Shown piece after piece: positions 1 through 7,272 of a stretch of 27,584 bases of DNA. Within the stretch, counting starts at the first letter, position 1. Every line of letters starts with the position of its first letter. The DNA comes from Bacillus_CJ salitolerans (lineage in GTDB: Bacteria > Bacillota > Bacilli > Bacillales > SA4): NCBI RefSeq assembly GCF_042680805.1, contig NZ_JBHUEM010000033.1, positions 1 to 27,584 on the forward strand, given 5' to 3'. Under the pieces are notes generated by a model. It did no database searches. It saw only the letters and a program-made list of their open reading frames with translations, and was not told where the DNA came from. The position numbers and the translations under genes were made by a program.

Positions 1-99
1 TTGGCGGGTTGGTAAATGATTGAGTTAACTTGGTTAAGTAGTTCAATCGTAGCATAGTCTTGGGACTTTTTTATGTGTAAAAATATTATTTCATACACC

Positions 100-162
100 A
101 GAAAATATAAATTTCTGATGTTTAGTTTATACAATGTTACGGCTAAATCAAGCTCCATCGCC
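100..162. repeat. Dispersed intergenic repeat, copy 1
   Basis: About 63 bases here match 11232-11294 at roughly 85% identity by eye, including the shared core TTTACAATGTTACGGCTAAA allowing one change. Neither copy lies in a gene. The rest of the first 216 bases holds no convincing coding region. Confidence 0.6.
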
Positions 163-216
163 GGATTGTTTTAACTTCACATTTTGAAAGAACCGCCATA
201 CATATTGAAAATAGTC

Positions 217-250
217 AGGTGTAAAATGAGTCTAGACTCATTTTACACCT
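217..250. terminator. 34-bp perfect palindrome, probable bidirectional terminator
   Basis: The sequence reads AGGTGTAAAATGAGTC then TA then its exact complement GACTCATTTTACACCT. It lies about 20 bases past the stop codon of the minus-strand gene at 272-793, which is where a terminator is expected. The flanks are AT-rich on both sides but neither has an uninterrupted T run, so termination is inferred from position and stem strength. Confidence 0.6.
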
Positions 251-271
251 ATTTTACTTCTAAATTTTTCG

Positions 272-793
272 TTAAGAATGTAGTAAATCTTTGAAATCAT
301 TTATTATTTCAAGTTGCACCTCTGCAGTTGACATTGTAGGTTTTTCTCTCCACAAGTGTTGAATAAGATGTGTGTAGCTTTCTGCGATCTTTGCCTGTTG
401 AATGGCCATCTTTTCATGGATTTCTTTTACATGTGGGTTCTTCATTAAAAGAGAAGACATAAAGTTGTGATTAGCCATAAATTTAGCTGTCGCTCTGCCC
501 TCAAATGAAAGTGGTTTATCTTGCTTTTCAGTAGTCCCATTTAGATTCGAGTCTCCCTTTGGAACTATATCTAAATCGATAGCAGCAAGTCTGACCGGTG
601 TCGTCCTGTTTGGATCCAGTAATTCAAGCATAACTCTTACATGATCGTTCATAATTGTGTATTGCCTTTGAATAATTTCCTTTAGAAGAGGATGATGTGC
701 ATGGTGGAAGTATATCCTTAGTTTATATAACATCCCCTCGTGTGTTTTTAAGTGATCCTTCATTAAAAGAACGTCCATAGCAGGTAAAATCAA
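272..793 (-). CDS. Small helical protein, possibly spore-coat (CotF-like) or ferritin-like
   Basis: A 173-residue, fully helical-looking protein with no signal peptide or membrane segment. The start chosen is TTG at 793, because AGGAGGG lies about 7 bases upstream; the next Met is residue 6. The first third (residues 10-60) is rich in His (MKDHLKTHEG, FHHAHH) and has the alternating pattern of a long amphipathic helix; a second helical pair covers about residues 95-150. The layout resembles the four-helix bundles of CotF-type coat proteins and ferritin-like proteins, but I see no complete diiron motif, so the family is a guess. It is a single gene ended by the palindrome at 217-250. Confidence 0.45.
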   Translation of the reverse strand: MILPAMDVLLMKDHLKTHEGMLYKLRIYFHHAHHPLLKEIIQRQYTIMNDHVRVMLELLDPNRTTPVRLAAIDLDIVPKGDSNLNGTTEKQDKPLSFEGRATAKFMANHNFMSSLLMKNPHVKEIHEKMAIQQAKIAESYTHLIQHLWREKPTMSTAEVQLEIINDFKDLLHS

Positions 794-956
794 TTTTTGT
801 CCCTCCTAAATGATAGCTAGGTGTATATCTACAACTTATGCAGGAACTTTTTCGTCGTGTTTACAATCGTTATGAAAAGTTTAGAATTCTTTACTCTAAT
901 TACGGACTGCATTATGATAATTGAAATACTAAGTATGTTGTGAGGTGACAAAGTAG

Positions 957-1268
957 ATGAAGATTACGGTAAAGCCAGGGGCAGTTACTGAACTACAAAA
1001 AATAAACTTGACCCAAGATGAGGGGATTAGAATAGAAGCAATATTTATAGGAAGCTGTTCCATTTATGCTGAGTATAACCTTAAGATATCGCGGATACAG
1101 CAACAAGATGAGCGATTTACCATACATGGGATACCATTTATTGTTTCTAACGAAAGTCAAAAACACCTATATCATTCAATATATGTTGATTATAATCCAA
1201 ACCTTGGATATAAATTATCATCAGATGAAGAGGTATATCGGTATAATTTACAATTAATAAGGGAGTAA
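957..1268 (+). CDS. HesB/IscA-like (Fe-S biosynthesis fold) small protein
   Basis: 103 residues starting at ATG 957 behind GAGGTGAC. The pattern MKITVKPGAVTELQKI near the N-terminus, a strand ending in GSCS at about residues 32-35, and a closing beta segment YVDYNPNLGYKLSS are those of the YqkB/YneR-type proteins in the HesB/IscA superfamily. The usual paired cysteines (GCGC) are reduced to one Cys, so an iron-sulfur carrier role is doubtful and it may be one of the non-binding members. It stands alone, divergent from the helical protein to its left. Family assignment is by pattern only. Confidence 0.5.
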   Translation: MKITVKPGAVTELQKINLTQDEGIRIEAIFIGSCSIYAEYNLKISRIQQQDERFTIHGIPFIVSNESQKHLYHSIYVDYNPNLGYKLSSDEEVYRYNLQLIRE

Positions 1269-1324
1269 AATCATTTTTACAAATCGTATAAGTGGAAAGT
1301 GGGTGAAAACAGACCAAACGGTAG

Positions 1325-1477
1325 ATATCCACATTAAACGGATACACAGAAATTGTATCGTCAGCAATCGGAGAAACATCAGCTACAATCAAAGAGATTT
1401 CAAATAAAACCGACTATTTAAGTGATGCTTCTAATCATACACCAATCAGCTTCAGAGCATTCATTACAAGTCGATAA
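1325..1477 (+). pseudogene. Relic of a methyl-accepting chemotaxis receptor signalling domain
   Basis: One open frame of 50 codons between stops carries IGETSATIKEISNKTDYL, with the heptad pattern and wording of the N-terminal part of an MCP cytoplasmic signalling domain. It has no start codon, no ribosome binding site and ends soon after the match, so it is at best a small fragment. The following plus-strand terminator (1625-1662) may be what remains of the gene's end. Confidence 0.3.
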
Positions 1478-1624
1478 GTTGAAAAACCTGTTTATTATAA
1501 ATTATAAAAGTTTTAATGCATTCAGGAGCTGGATTAGAAATTTTCTTGTTAACAAGTCTAAATCATGTATTTTCAATTCCAGTATTCAACTGAACCAATC
1601 AACAATAGTTATGGACCTTGTAAC

Positions 1625-1662
1625 AAGCCTATACTCCAAAAAAATGGAGGGAGTATAGGCTT
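1625..1662 (+). terminator. Strong rho-independent terminator (plus strand)
   Basis: Arms AAGCCTATACTCC (1625-1637) and GGAGTATAGGCTT (1650-1662) pair over 13 bp and are followed by TTATTTTTTT. The T run is only good on the plus strand, so it ends transcription coming from the left. It abuts the stop codon of the convergent ATP-grasp gene. Confidence 0.8.
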
Positions 1663-2913
1663 TTATTTTTTTATGCCTACTGGTAAAAAGTAACTTAAGT
1701 TATTTGTGATTTGATCGCCTACTCTAAAGCCAAAAGCACTTGGATGTCCATTTATTAAAAATGTTCCAACCATTATATGACCTTGTTTTTCACCTAATTC
1801 AGTTTGAAACATAGTTGTCGGAAGAGCGACAAATTTTTGATACACTGCTAAGTAATCCGTATAGCTTTTATGTTTGTCTTCATCAATTTTTTCCCCTGCA
1901 CCATTAAAAATTTCAATTGTATCTCCTTCACGACCAAAAACTGGTTTCTTCACGTATTTCTGATTGCTTTTAATGAAATAATCAGGCTCTAAATAGGTCG
2001 GAAGAAAATGGTCCTCTATCCAGCGATGTTCTTCCGCACTAAAATAGGGGGAATTCTCCATGTGTAAACCCCAAATAACAGACATCACTGCTTTGTTTTG
2101 TAATAAAAAGGCACTTGGAGGATTAATAAGGCCAAGCTTTCTGCGAGCTACTAGGTCTAATAGTTGTTCACCAACCCTTTCATTCGTATCAGGATCCCGG
2201 TCCAGTAGTAAACTTTCGATGGGGAAGGTTTGCCTGTAGAGTATGTCAATTGGTTTTCCGCTTGGGTCCAATAGGGCTTTATCTTTAATAATTCTGAGCT
2301 CGTGTAAGGGTACATACTGAGAGGGCCTATTTAATAATGATTGCAAATAGAGAACTGTATTCCGATCTTCTACATTATCACCATGAGAGGTAAAAACAAT
2401 ATTTGGATATTCAGAACAACCCAGACTTTGCAACATTTCATGTACAGCCTGATTCACGGCATTCATTAACGACAATTCCTGCTGATGATTCGGATCTTGA
2501 TAATTAAACTCTTTGCAGATCAAACCGTTAACTCTGAATAGCTCGTATATAAAAGTGGGTGTGTCTGCATTAAACTCTAATAATTTGTGTTTCCCGTTAA
2601 TAACAACAGAGTCAAATCTTCCAATAACTGTTTTGGCTGATAAACTAGTCAGGCGAATAAATTCAATTGTTTCTTTTGGAAATCCCATCTGAAAAAACGT
2701 ATCATCTGGGATGGTTTTTGATTGTAATAATTCTGCCGTTCTAAAGAAGATATGACCTGCCTTTTGGGCAAACTCTCTTGTCTCAACAACAAAGTGAGCG
2801 TCTATTTCATTTATGTCATAAAGACTATATTCTTGTCCATATAAGTCGGCCCAATACTCAGGCAGTTTTGAATAAAACAGGCTTCTTTGTTCTTTAAAAG
2901 AGTAATCTTTCAT
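1663..2913 (-). CDS. ATP-grasp ligase, glutathionylspermidine synthetase family (YjfC/YgiC-like)
   Basis: 416 residues, a normal length for the stand-alone synthetase domain without an amidase. Residues 99-117 hold the block GRFDSVV..LLEFNADTPT, whose acidic and Asn residues match the Mg/ATP-binding part of GSP_synth proteins; residues 320-331 hold KYVKKPVFGREGD, the second signature; the tail GFRVGDQITNN..YFLPVG is also typical. The family forms an amide bond between a peptide and an amine at the cost of ATP. Bacillaceae usually lack glutathione, so the true substrate is unknown. Start ATG 2913 follows CGAGGTT. It lies beyond one opposite-strand gene from a DUF350 protein and two lipoproteins, the partners seen with YjfC in enterobacteria. 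Confidence 0.8.
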   Translation of the reverse strand: MKDYSFKEQRSLFYSKLPEYWADLYGQEYSLYDINEIDAHFVVETREFAQKAGHIFFRTAELLQSKTIPDDTFFQMGFPKETIEFIRLTSLSAKTVIGRFDSVVINGKHKLLEFNADTPTFIYELFRVNGLICKEFNYQDPNHQQELSLMNAVNQAVHEMLQSLGCSEYPNIVFTSHGDNVEDRNTVLYLQSLLNRPSQYVPLHELRIIKDKALLDPSGKPIDILYRQTFPIESLLLDRDPDTNERVGEQLLDLVARRKLGLINPPSAFLLQNKAVMSVIWGLHMENSPYFSAEEHRWIEDHFLPTYLEPDYFIKSNQKYVKKPVFGREGDTIEIFNGAGEKIDEDKHKSYTDYLAVYQKFVALPTTMFQTELGEKQGHIMVGTFLINGHPSAFGFRVGDQITNNLSYFLPVGIKK

Positions 2914-3116
2914 ATTACTAACCTCGTTTACTATACATATTTTAGCTGTTCCGAAAGTAGTGTTAGGGAAATTTTCCTTTGTTATTCTACCCTTTACTTA
3001 AGACAACGTATTGATTGTCTAAGAAATTAGTTGAATTACCATGTTTATTCTAAAATTAGACAACTTGAAACTTGAACATGATACACTACGTATATAAGGA
3101 GAAGGGAGGAACGTGT

Positions 3117-3554
3117 GTGATTCACCGTCTTGTTTATTATATAAAATCTGCCAGTACATTTACGCCTTTTTATGAATATTCGTCGGACTCTATTCATGCT
3201 GATGAAATATATGCAAGACAGCTATGCGAATACTTTATTAAAGACGGCAAAGAATTTGAATTATATTCAAATGAATTGTCTGGCGATGATGAAATATTGG
3301 TCATTGAAGAAAGAGGCGAAGCAACAAAGTTTTCTGATGAACAAACATATTCTACCGGTATACATTTAGAGATTCGTCAATATAAACGAATTGGTGAGAT
3401 GTCCCTATTATATACCTTTCACCTCGACTCACACTGGGAAGCCATGCGCTTTTTATTAAAGGATATCATAGAAGTTCCGAAACTTGGATCCTTGGAAAGA
3501 GATTCTGCCGAAATTGACGAAGATCGAGGCTGCTATGTCATCTATGTACAATAA
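3117..3554 (+). CDS. Conserved-looking protein of unknown function
   Basis: 145 residues from GTG 3117, chosen because AAGGAGAAGGGAGG ends 7-8 bases before it; an ATG 45 bases upstream is in frame but would bury that site inside the gene. No signal peptide or membrane segment. The centre (IHLEIRQYKRIGEMSLLYTF) looks like paired beta strands and the end carries a dense acidic block (ERDSAEIDEDRG) before a final strand CYVIYV; such a block suggests a conserved functional tail, but I do not recognise the family. It is placed head-to-head with the ATP-grasp gene and tail-to-tail with the DUF350 gene, so it is transcribed against the set it sits in. Confidence 0.6.
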   Translation: MIHRLVYYIKSASTFTPFYEYSSDSIHADEIYARQLCEYFIKDGKEFELYSNELSGDDEILVIEERGEATKFSDEQTYSTGIHLEIRQYKRIGEMSLLYTFHLDSHWEAMRFLLKDIIEVPKLGSLERDSAEIDEDRGCYVIYVQ

Positions 3555-3559
3555 TAAAT

Positions 3560-3586
3560 AACCCCTAGGATTCATTCCTAGGGGTT
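3560..3586. terminator. Bidirectional rho-independent terminator
   Basis: AACCCCTAGGA, loop TTCAT, TCCTAGGGGTT: an 11-bp perfect stem. T-rich tails follow on both strands (CTATTTTTAA to the right; ATTTATTATTG read to the left). It sits exactly between two convergent genes and can serve both. Confidence 0.85.
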
Positions 3587-3592
3587 CTATTT

Positions 3593-3991
3593 TTAATACG
3601 TTAAACAAGAAGCAATGATCCACCCAATAGAAAGTGATAGAAGAAGTAAAAGAATGCCAACTGCTTTATTATCTTTTTCAATGGCTTCAGAAATACTAAA
3701 ACGAATCGTAATAAGTTCAGAGAGATAGAAAAATAGAAGCTGAGCAACTAAACCAATGAATCCCCAAATGACCATGTCTACTAGTGACACTGAATGCGCA
3801 ATTGCTGACCCTAGAACGAGCGCTACTCCGAAGAGTTTTCCACCAAAAGATAAGGCTGCGGCTTGGTTGCCCTTTCCGATTAACTCAAATTCTTTATGTT
3901 TTGTTGCAAGCGTAATAAGTAACATGGCAATAACAAAAACACCAAAAGCTGATAGTGCATATACTGAAAAATTAGCCAATAAATCTAGCAT
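3593..3991 (-). CDS. DUF350 (YjfL/UPF0719-type) integral membrane protein
   Basis: 132 residues from ATG 3991; GGGGGA is nine bases upstream, whereas it touches the ATG at 4000, so the inner start is preferred. Four hydrophobic segments can be seen, near residues 5-25, 45-65, 70-90 and 110-128. The loop GKGNQAAALSFGG after the first segment and AIEKDNKAVGILL before the last are the conserved repeats of DUF350, a duplicated two-helix family. Its biochemical role is not known; it recurs next to ATP-grasp peptide ligases, small lipoproteins and polyamine genes. It follows the two lipoprotein genes on the same strand with a 38-base gap, so an operon is likely. Confidence 0.8.
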   Translation of the reverse strand: MLDLLANFSVYALSAFGVFVIAMLLITLATKHKEFELIGKGNQAAALSFGGKLFGVALVLGSAIAHSVSLVDMVIWGFIGLVAQLLFFYLSELITIRFSISEAIEKDNKAVGILLLLLSLSIGWIIASCLTY

Positions 3992-4029
3992 ACTATTCAT
4001 TCCCCCAATAAAAATGTAATGATATTTGT

Positions 4030-4542
4030 CTATCCTCCATACGAACTTGTTCCACTACCAAATCCGCTGCTTGAGCTTCCATTGCTGCTGCTACTGTTTA
4101 CCGTACTAGTTGAGCTATTCTTATTTGTGATATTTGAGCTAGTTGATTGGTTTTGATTTACCTTATTAGAACTAGCATTTGATTTGTTTGCCTGTGTACT
4201 AGAAGCAGGACTTGAAGTTGAAGGTTTTGAATGGCTATTCGAGCTTTTTTTCTTTGTTATCGCTAACTTATCCCGGTAATACGTACCATTATGATAATAG
4301 TAGCCGTAATAGTCTGAATCATAATCTTCACATTCGAAAATACCTTCTCCTTCTTCCTCCCAGCTATCACAATAAGGATCAGTTGGACCCACAAATGTAG
4401 GATTGTTTGTTCCACTAGATTGTGTGTTTATGTTCCGGTTAACCTGTTGTTCTACAGAAACCTGATTGGATGAACACCCAGTAATTCCAGCTACTAAAGC
4501 AACTGTAGAAATACTAGCCATCATTTTCTTAGTTTTATTCAT
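4030..4542 (-). CDS. Lipoprotein with tyrosine-rich domain and Ser/Asn-rich tail (paralogue of next gene)
   Basis: 170 residues from ATG 4542, with GGGGTG about 9 bases upstream; an in-frame GTG at 4554 would lie inside that site. Signal peptide with lipobox (ITGC, Cys23), so a membrane-anchored outer-face lipoprotein. Residues 58-90 hold C-D-S-W-E ... F-E-C then YYGYYYHNGTYYR, the same arrangement as in the adjacent lipoprotein, with Cys58 and Cys71 spaced 12 residues apart. From about residue 98 on it is low-complexity Ser/Asn/Thr, ending in a Gly/Ser tail. The position beside DUF350 and an ATP-grasp ligase is that of YjfM/DUF1190 in enterobacteria, but homology to DUF1190 is not shown here. 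Confidence 0.65.
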   Translation of the reverse strand: MNKTKKMMASISTVALVAGITGCSSNQVSVEQQVNRNINTQSSGTNNPTFVGPTDPYCDSWEEEGEGIFECEDYDSDYYGYYYHNGTYYRDKLAITKKKSSNSHSKPSTSSPASSTQANKSNASSNKVNQNQSTSSNITNKNSSTSTVNSSSSNGSSSSGFGSGTSSYGG

Positions 4543-4583
4543 TGTAACTTTCACCCCGTTTCAAATAAATTGGTCCCATTTTA

Positions 4584-4898
4584 TTAACCACCCGAAACGC
4601 TGCTGCCACTTCCAAAACCTTTACTGCCCTTAAAGCTAGAGCTGCTCTTATATTTTTGATAGGCCGAGCTTTTAAATAAGTCTGTTTTGTTTCGATAATA
4701 CCTTCCGCCATAGTAATAGTGGCCATAATAAGAGGAAGAGTATTGTTCACATTCATAAACCCCATCATCTTCCTCCCACTCCCAGTCATCACAATCGGGA
4801 TCTGAAGGTGGTTCTGGTGCATTTTGACATCCGGTTAAGCCTCCTATTACAATGGCAGCTGTAATTCCGGATAACAGTTTTTTTGTTTTGGTTTCCAT
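4584..4898 (-). CDS. Small Tyr-rich lipoprotein, first gene of the DUF350 operon
   Basis: 104 residues from ATG 4898, preceded by AGGAGGATGTGT; longer in-frame starts lack a ribosome binding site. Lipobox LTGC (Cys24) follows a hydrophobic stretch. Residues 36-69 carry C-D-D-W-E ... Y-E-C, then YYGHYYYGGRYYR, matching its neighbour at 4030-4542 nearly position for position; the paired cysteines are 13 residues apart. The C-terminus is a Ser/Gly tail (GFGSGSSVSGG), again as in the neighbour. The two genes probably arose by duplication. It lacks the long Ser/Asn spacer. Function unknown. Confidence 0.7.
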   Translation of the reverse strand: METKTKKLLSGITAAIVIGGLTGCQNAPEPPSDPDCDDWEWEEDDGVYECEQYSSSYYGHYYYGGRYYRNKTDLFKSSAYQKYKSSSSFKGSKGFGSGSSVSGG

Positions 4899-5176
4899 AT
4901 ACACATCCTCCTGCCTATAATCATATCTACGATTGTTGACGGTATTTGGTTTCACCCTTTTACGGGATGTGAGTGATTATTCATTCGACCTATTAAACCA
5001 TAACATCTTTTGGAAAAGGTTTGAAGAGGTATTGTTACAATTATGATGAAAGTACTAATTCATGGAATGATAATGAGACTGTTCCAAATTCCAACAATGC
5101 TGTGAACCATATTGTGTCCACTTCCAAAACCACTTATGATGAGTAGGTAGTAGTGTAAAGGAGGACATGAAAAAGT

Positions 5177-5674
5177 ATGAAGATGAAAGTGTCATTATAT
5201 ATATTTACTATATTCATGTTGATACTCTCGGCTTGCTCTTCTAATGAAGCATCTGAGCATGAAGACCATGAAGAGCACCACGAACGCCCATCATTTATGA
5301 GTGGTGATTTAAGAGAGGAAACGGGCAGTGTAGATCTGTTACCTTCATTCTTAGCTGATAAACCAGAGAACATGAAAACGATCTATATTGCGGCTGCAAA
5401 ACATCCCCATGTGCTAGAACATATTCCGTGTTATTGTGGATGTGGTGATAGTGCAGGGCACAAGAGTAGTTTAAACTGTTTCGTAAATGAAATCCGAGAA
5501 GACGGTAGTTTAGTCTGGGATGATCATGGGACTCGTTGCGGTGTCTGTCTTGAGATTGCAGCAAAATCAGTTATTGATTATAGCCAAGGAAAATCGATCC
5601 AAGAAATACGAGATGTAATCGATGAAACATATAAAGAAGGTTATGCAAATCCAACGCCAACACCGAAGTTATAA
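5177..5674 (+). CDS. PCYCGC-motif lipoprotein
   Basis: 165 residues from ATG 5177, with AAAGGAGG about a dozen bases upstream. Signal peptide ending in a lipobox LSAC (Cys20), then a His/Glu-rich stretch at residues 25-37 (HEDHEEHHE) that could bind metal. The family motif PCYCGC is at residues 84-89, followed by Cys101 and a C-G-V-C pair at 121-124. These cysteine positions define the PCYCGC family of Bacillales; its role is not established, although thiol or metal chemistry at the outer membrane face is a reasonable inference. It is transcribed alone and ends in a strong terminator. Confidence 0.8.
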   Translation: MKMKVSLYIFTIFMLILSACSSNEASEHEDHEEHHERPSFMSGDLREETGSVDLLPSFLADKPENMKTIYIAAAKHPHVLEHIPCYCGCGDSAGHKSSLNCFVNEIREDGSLVWDDHGTRCGVCLEIAAKSVIDYSQGKSIQEIRDVIDETYKEGYANPTPTPKL

Positions 5675-5706
5675 AAAGTATGGAACCAATTGTGTTCCAT
5701 ACTTTT
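5674..5706 (+). terminator. Rho-independent terminator after the PCYCGC gene
   Basis: AAAAGTATGGAAC (5674-5686), loop CAATTGT, GTTCCATACTTTT (5694-5706), continuing into T's. The stem begins at the last base of the stop codon. Confidence 0.85.
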
Positions 5707-5751
5707 TTTGTTTAGTTAATTGGTAATATTCATTATTTTGTTTACGAGAAA

Positions 5752-5912
5752 AAGTTAATGATAAAACTAGGCTAGTTGTTGATATACGATTTGAAGTTGC
5801 TGATACTTCAAGTAATGTTGATGATAACTAGAAAGTTGCTGATAAAATTTAAAGTTACCGATAAATTATAAGGGTTGATGATATAAACCATATAGTTGCC
5901 GATAGAGACTAA
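5752..5912. repeat. Array of eight degenerate GTTG-YYGATAAA units, 18-21 bp spacing
   Basis: GTT(G/A) cores begin at 5754, 5775, 5796, 5817, 5835, 5854, 5874 and 5895, i.e. spacings of 21, 21, 21, 18, 19, 20 and 21. The unit is roughly AGTTGCTGATAAAATTTA; the tail of each unit varies freely. No open frame runs through it. A second array of the same unit is at 23487-23702. The rest of the gap up to 6111 is AT-rich and has only a short palindrome GTTGCGCAAC at 6067-6076. Confidence 0.75.
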
Positions 5913-6111
5913 AATGATAGGGAAAAGGCATACTTCACATGGCAATATTGCAAATTTGCTTCAACGAATTATCTATCCTTCACAAAAAACATTCTAAACA
6001 ACCAAAATAAGCATTTTATCATAAAAAAACAAGTGTTTTAAACCCTGACATCGAAAAAATACAATCGTTGCGCAACAAGGACATATCCGCAAGCCTAGCC
6101 AAGTAGCCAAA

Positions 6112-6939
6112 TTAAAAATCAAAGTTATCTGGATCAGGTCCGAATCGTTCGCTCTTATTTAATGCATGAATTCGTCTCATATCTTCTGCGGAAAGCTCAA
6201 AATCAAAAATATCCGCATTTTCCATAATCCGATGCTCATTTGTTGATTTCGGTATGGTAACTACTTCGTTTTGTAAGTCCCAGCGAAGAATTACCTGAGC
6301 TGGTGTTTTTTCATATTTCTTACTTAGTTCAACGATCGTTGGTTCTGTGATCAATTCCCCGTGCTTTAAAGGGGACCATGCTTCTAATTGGATTCCTTCT
6401 TGTTTACAAAATGTATGAAGCTCTTGCTGAGTTAAATGTGGATGAAATTCGACCTGATTAACCATAGGTTTCACTTCCGCGGTCGCCAGTAAGTCTTGAA
6501 GATGGTGGATTTGAAAGTTACTGACTCCGATTGCTCGTACCTTGCCTTCTACATAAAGTTTTTCTAAAGCCTTCCACGTGTCTTTGTACTTTCCAGCAAC
6601 TGGCCAGTGAATTAAATACAAATCAATATACTCTAGCTCAAGCTTATTCATGCTTTTCTCAAATGCAGCAAGTGTTGATTCATAGCCCTGTGCTTTGTTC
6701 CAAACCTTCGTCGCTATAAATAATTCTTCTCTTGGAACACCAGATTGTCTAATGGCAAGCCCTACACCCTCTTCATTGCGATAAATGGCTGCAGTATCAA
6801 TACTGCGGTATCCGTGACGAATGGCTGATTTCACCGAACTGACCACTTCTTCTCCTTCTTCTACTTTAAAAACACCAAATCCAAGCCAAGGCATTTCGAC
6901 ACCGTTATGTAAAGTTACGGTAGAATGAATATCCTTCAA
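6112..6939 (-). CDS. Aldo/keto reductase (YvgN/YtbE-like)
   Basis: NADPH-dependent reductase of small aldehydes and ketones, AKR5 type, cytosolic. 275 residues from TTG 6939, chosen because GGAAGGGGTGG lies 5-6 bases upstream and the length then matches B. subtilis YvgN; an ATG ten codons earlier has a poor site. Catalytic tetrad is complete in this numbering: Asp48 (SIDTAAIYRNE), Tyr53, Lys78 (ATKVW) and His111 (LIHWPVAGKYKDTW). The N-terminal LHNGVEMPWLGFG and the cofactor-binding IPKSTNEHR (residues 229-237) are family signatures. Relatives detoxify methylglyoxal. It is monocistronic; no clear terminator was seen. Confidence 0.9.
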   Translation of the reverse strand: MKDIHSTVTLHNGVEMPWLGFGVFKVEEGEEVVSSVKSAIRHGYRSIDTAAIYRNEEGVGLAIRQSGVPREELFIATKVWNKAQGYESTLAAFEKSMNKLELEYIDLYLIHWPVAGKYKDTWKALEKLYVEGKVRAIGVSNFQIHHLQDLLATAEVKPMVNQVEFHPHLTQQELHTFCKQEGIQLEAWSPLKHGELITEPTIVELSKKYEKTPAQVILRWDLQNEVVTIPKSTNEHRIMENADIFDFELSAEDMRRIHALNKSERFGPDPDNFDF

Positions 6940-7018
6940 TTGATCCACCCCTTCCAAAGTATTACTCATATTTTCTCACACTCATGAAGAACAAAAAAGA
7001 GTTTATCCAGCTCTTATT

Positions 7019-7222
7019 GGCGCTACGACCCCAACTTTAAGACTTTAGAAGATTCGAAGAAGTTTAAGTGGGGGATAAACGCCAGAAAGAACCTGATAAT
7101 AGGAACACAGTAAGATCGCCACATCCTAATGGCAACGTCTGTGTGAACCACATCGTGCTGGCCTCATCTAACAATCAGTGGAGGATGAGGAAAACCTCCA
7201 TTGATAGAAGTTTCTCTTTATA
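7019..7222 (+). ncRNA. Structured repeat element, HEARO / IscB omega-RNA-like, copy 1
   Basis: About 200 bases closely similar to 12945-13142. Visible pairings: TGGCG with CGCCA closing a domain that holds CCCCAACTT / AAGTGGGGG (one mismatch) and an inner AGACTT / AAGTTT hairpin; ACACAG with CTGTGT enclosing GCCA / TGGC; and at the 3' end CCTCAT / ATGAGG interleaved with ATCAGTGGAGG / CCTCCATTGAT, an H-type pseudoknot. A GGCG-TACGACC...GGG-ATA-CGCC nexus and a 3' pseudoknot are features I associate with HEARO RNA. No IscB or TnpB gene is adjacent. Some pairs are lost compared with copy 2, suggesting decay. The RNA identity is inference. Confidence 0.5.
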
Positions 7223-7223
7223 G

Positions 7224-7252
7224 TTGACACATTTCTTATTGCGAATTATAGT
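7224..7252 (+). promoter_or_regulatory. Sigma-A promoter of the marR-mmpL operon
   Basis: TTGACA (7224-7229), 17-base spacer, TATAGT (7247-7252). It begins directly after the end of the structured repeat. Confidence 0.75.
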
Positions 7253-7272
7253 TAATACCGTTAATAGTTAAT
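7248..7272 (+). promoter_or_regulatory. Probable MarR operator: ATAGTTAAT direct repeats
   Basis: ATAGTTAAT occurs at 7248-7256 and again at 7264-7272, 16 bases apart, the first copy overlapping the -10 element. Binding here by the product of the next gene would block its own promoter, as is usual for MarR proteins; most MarR sites are inverted rather than direct repeats, so this is tentative. Confidence 0.45.

Noticed and set aside
1422..1658. 78-codon plus-strand open frame
   Set aside because: No ribosome binding site; ends inside the terminator hairpin and codon use looks random.
4535..4822. 95-codon minus-strand open frame overlapping the small lipoprotein
   Set aside because: Different frame of a gene with clear signal peptide and ribosome binding site; its own start has none.
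5752..5912. CRISPR-like array
   Set aside because: Units are about 20 bp in total with a degenerate core and no separate constant repeat and spacer; no cas genes nearby.
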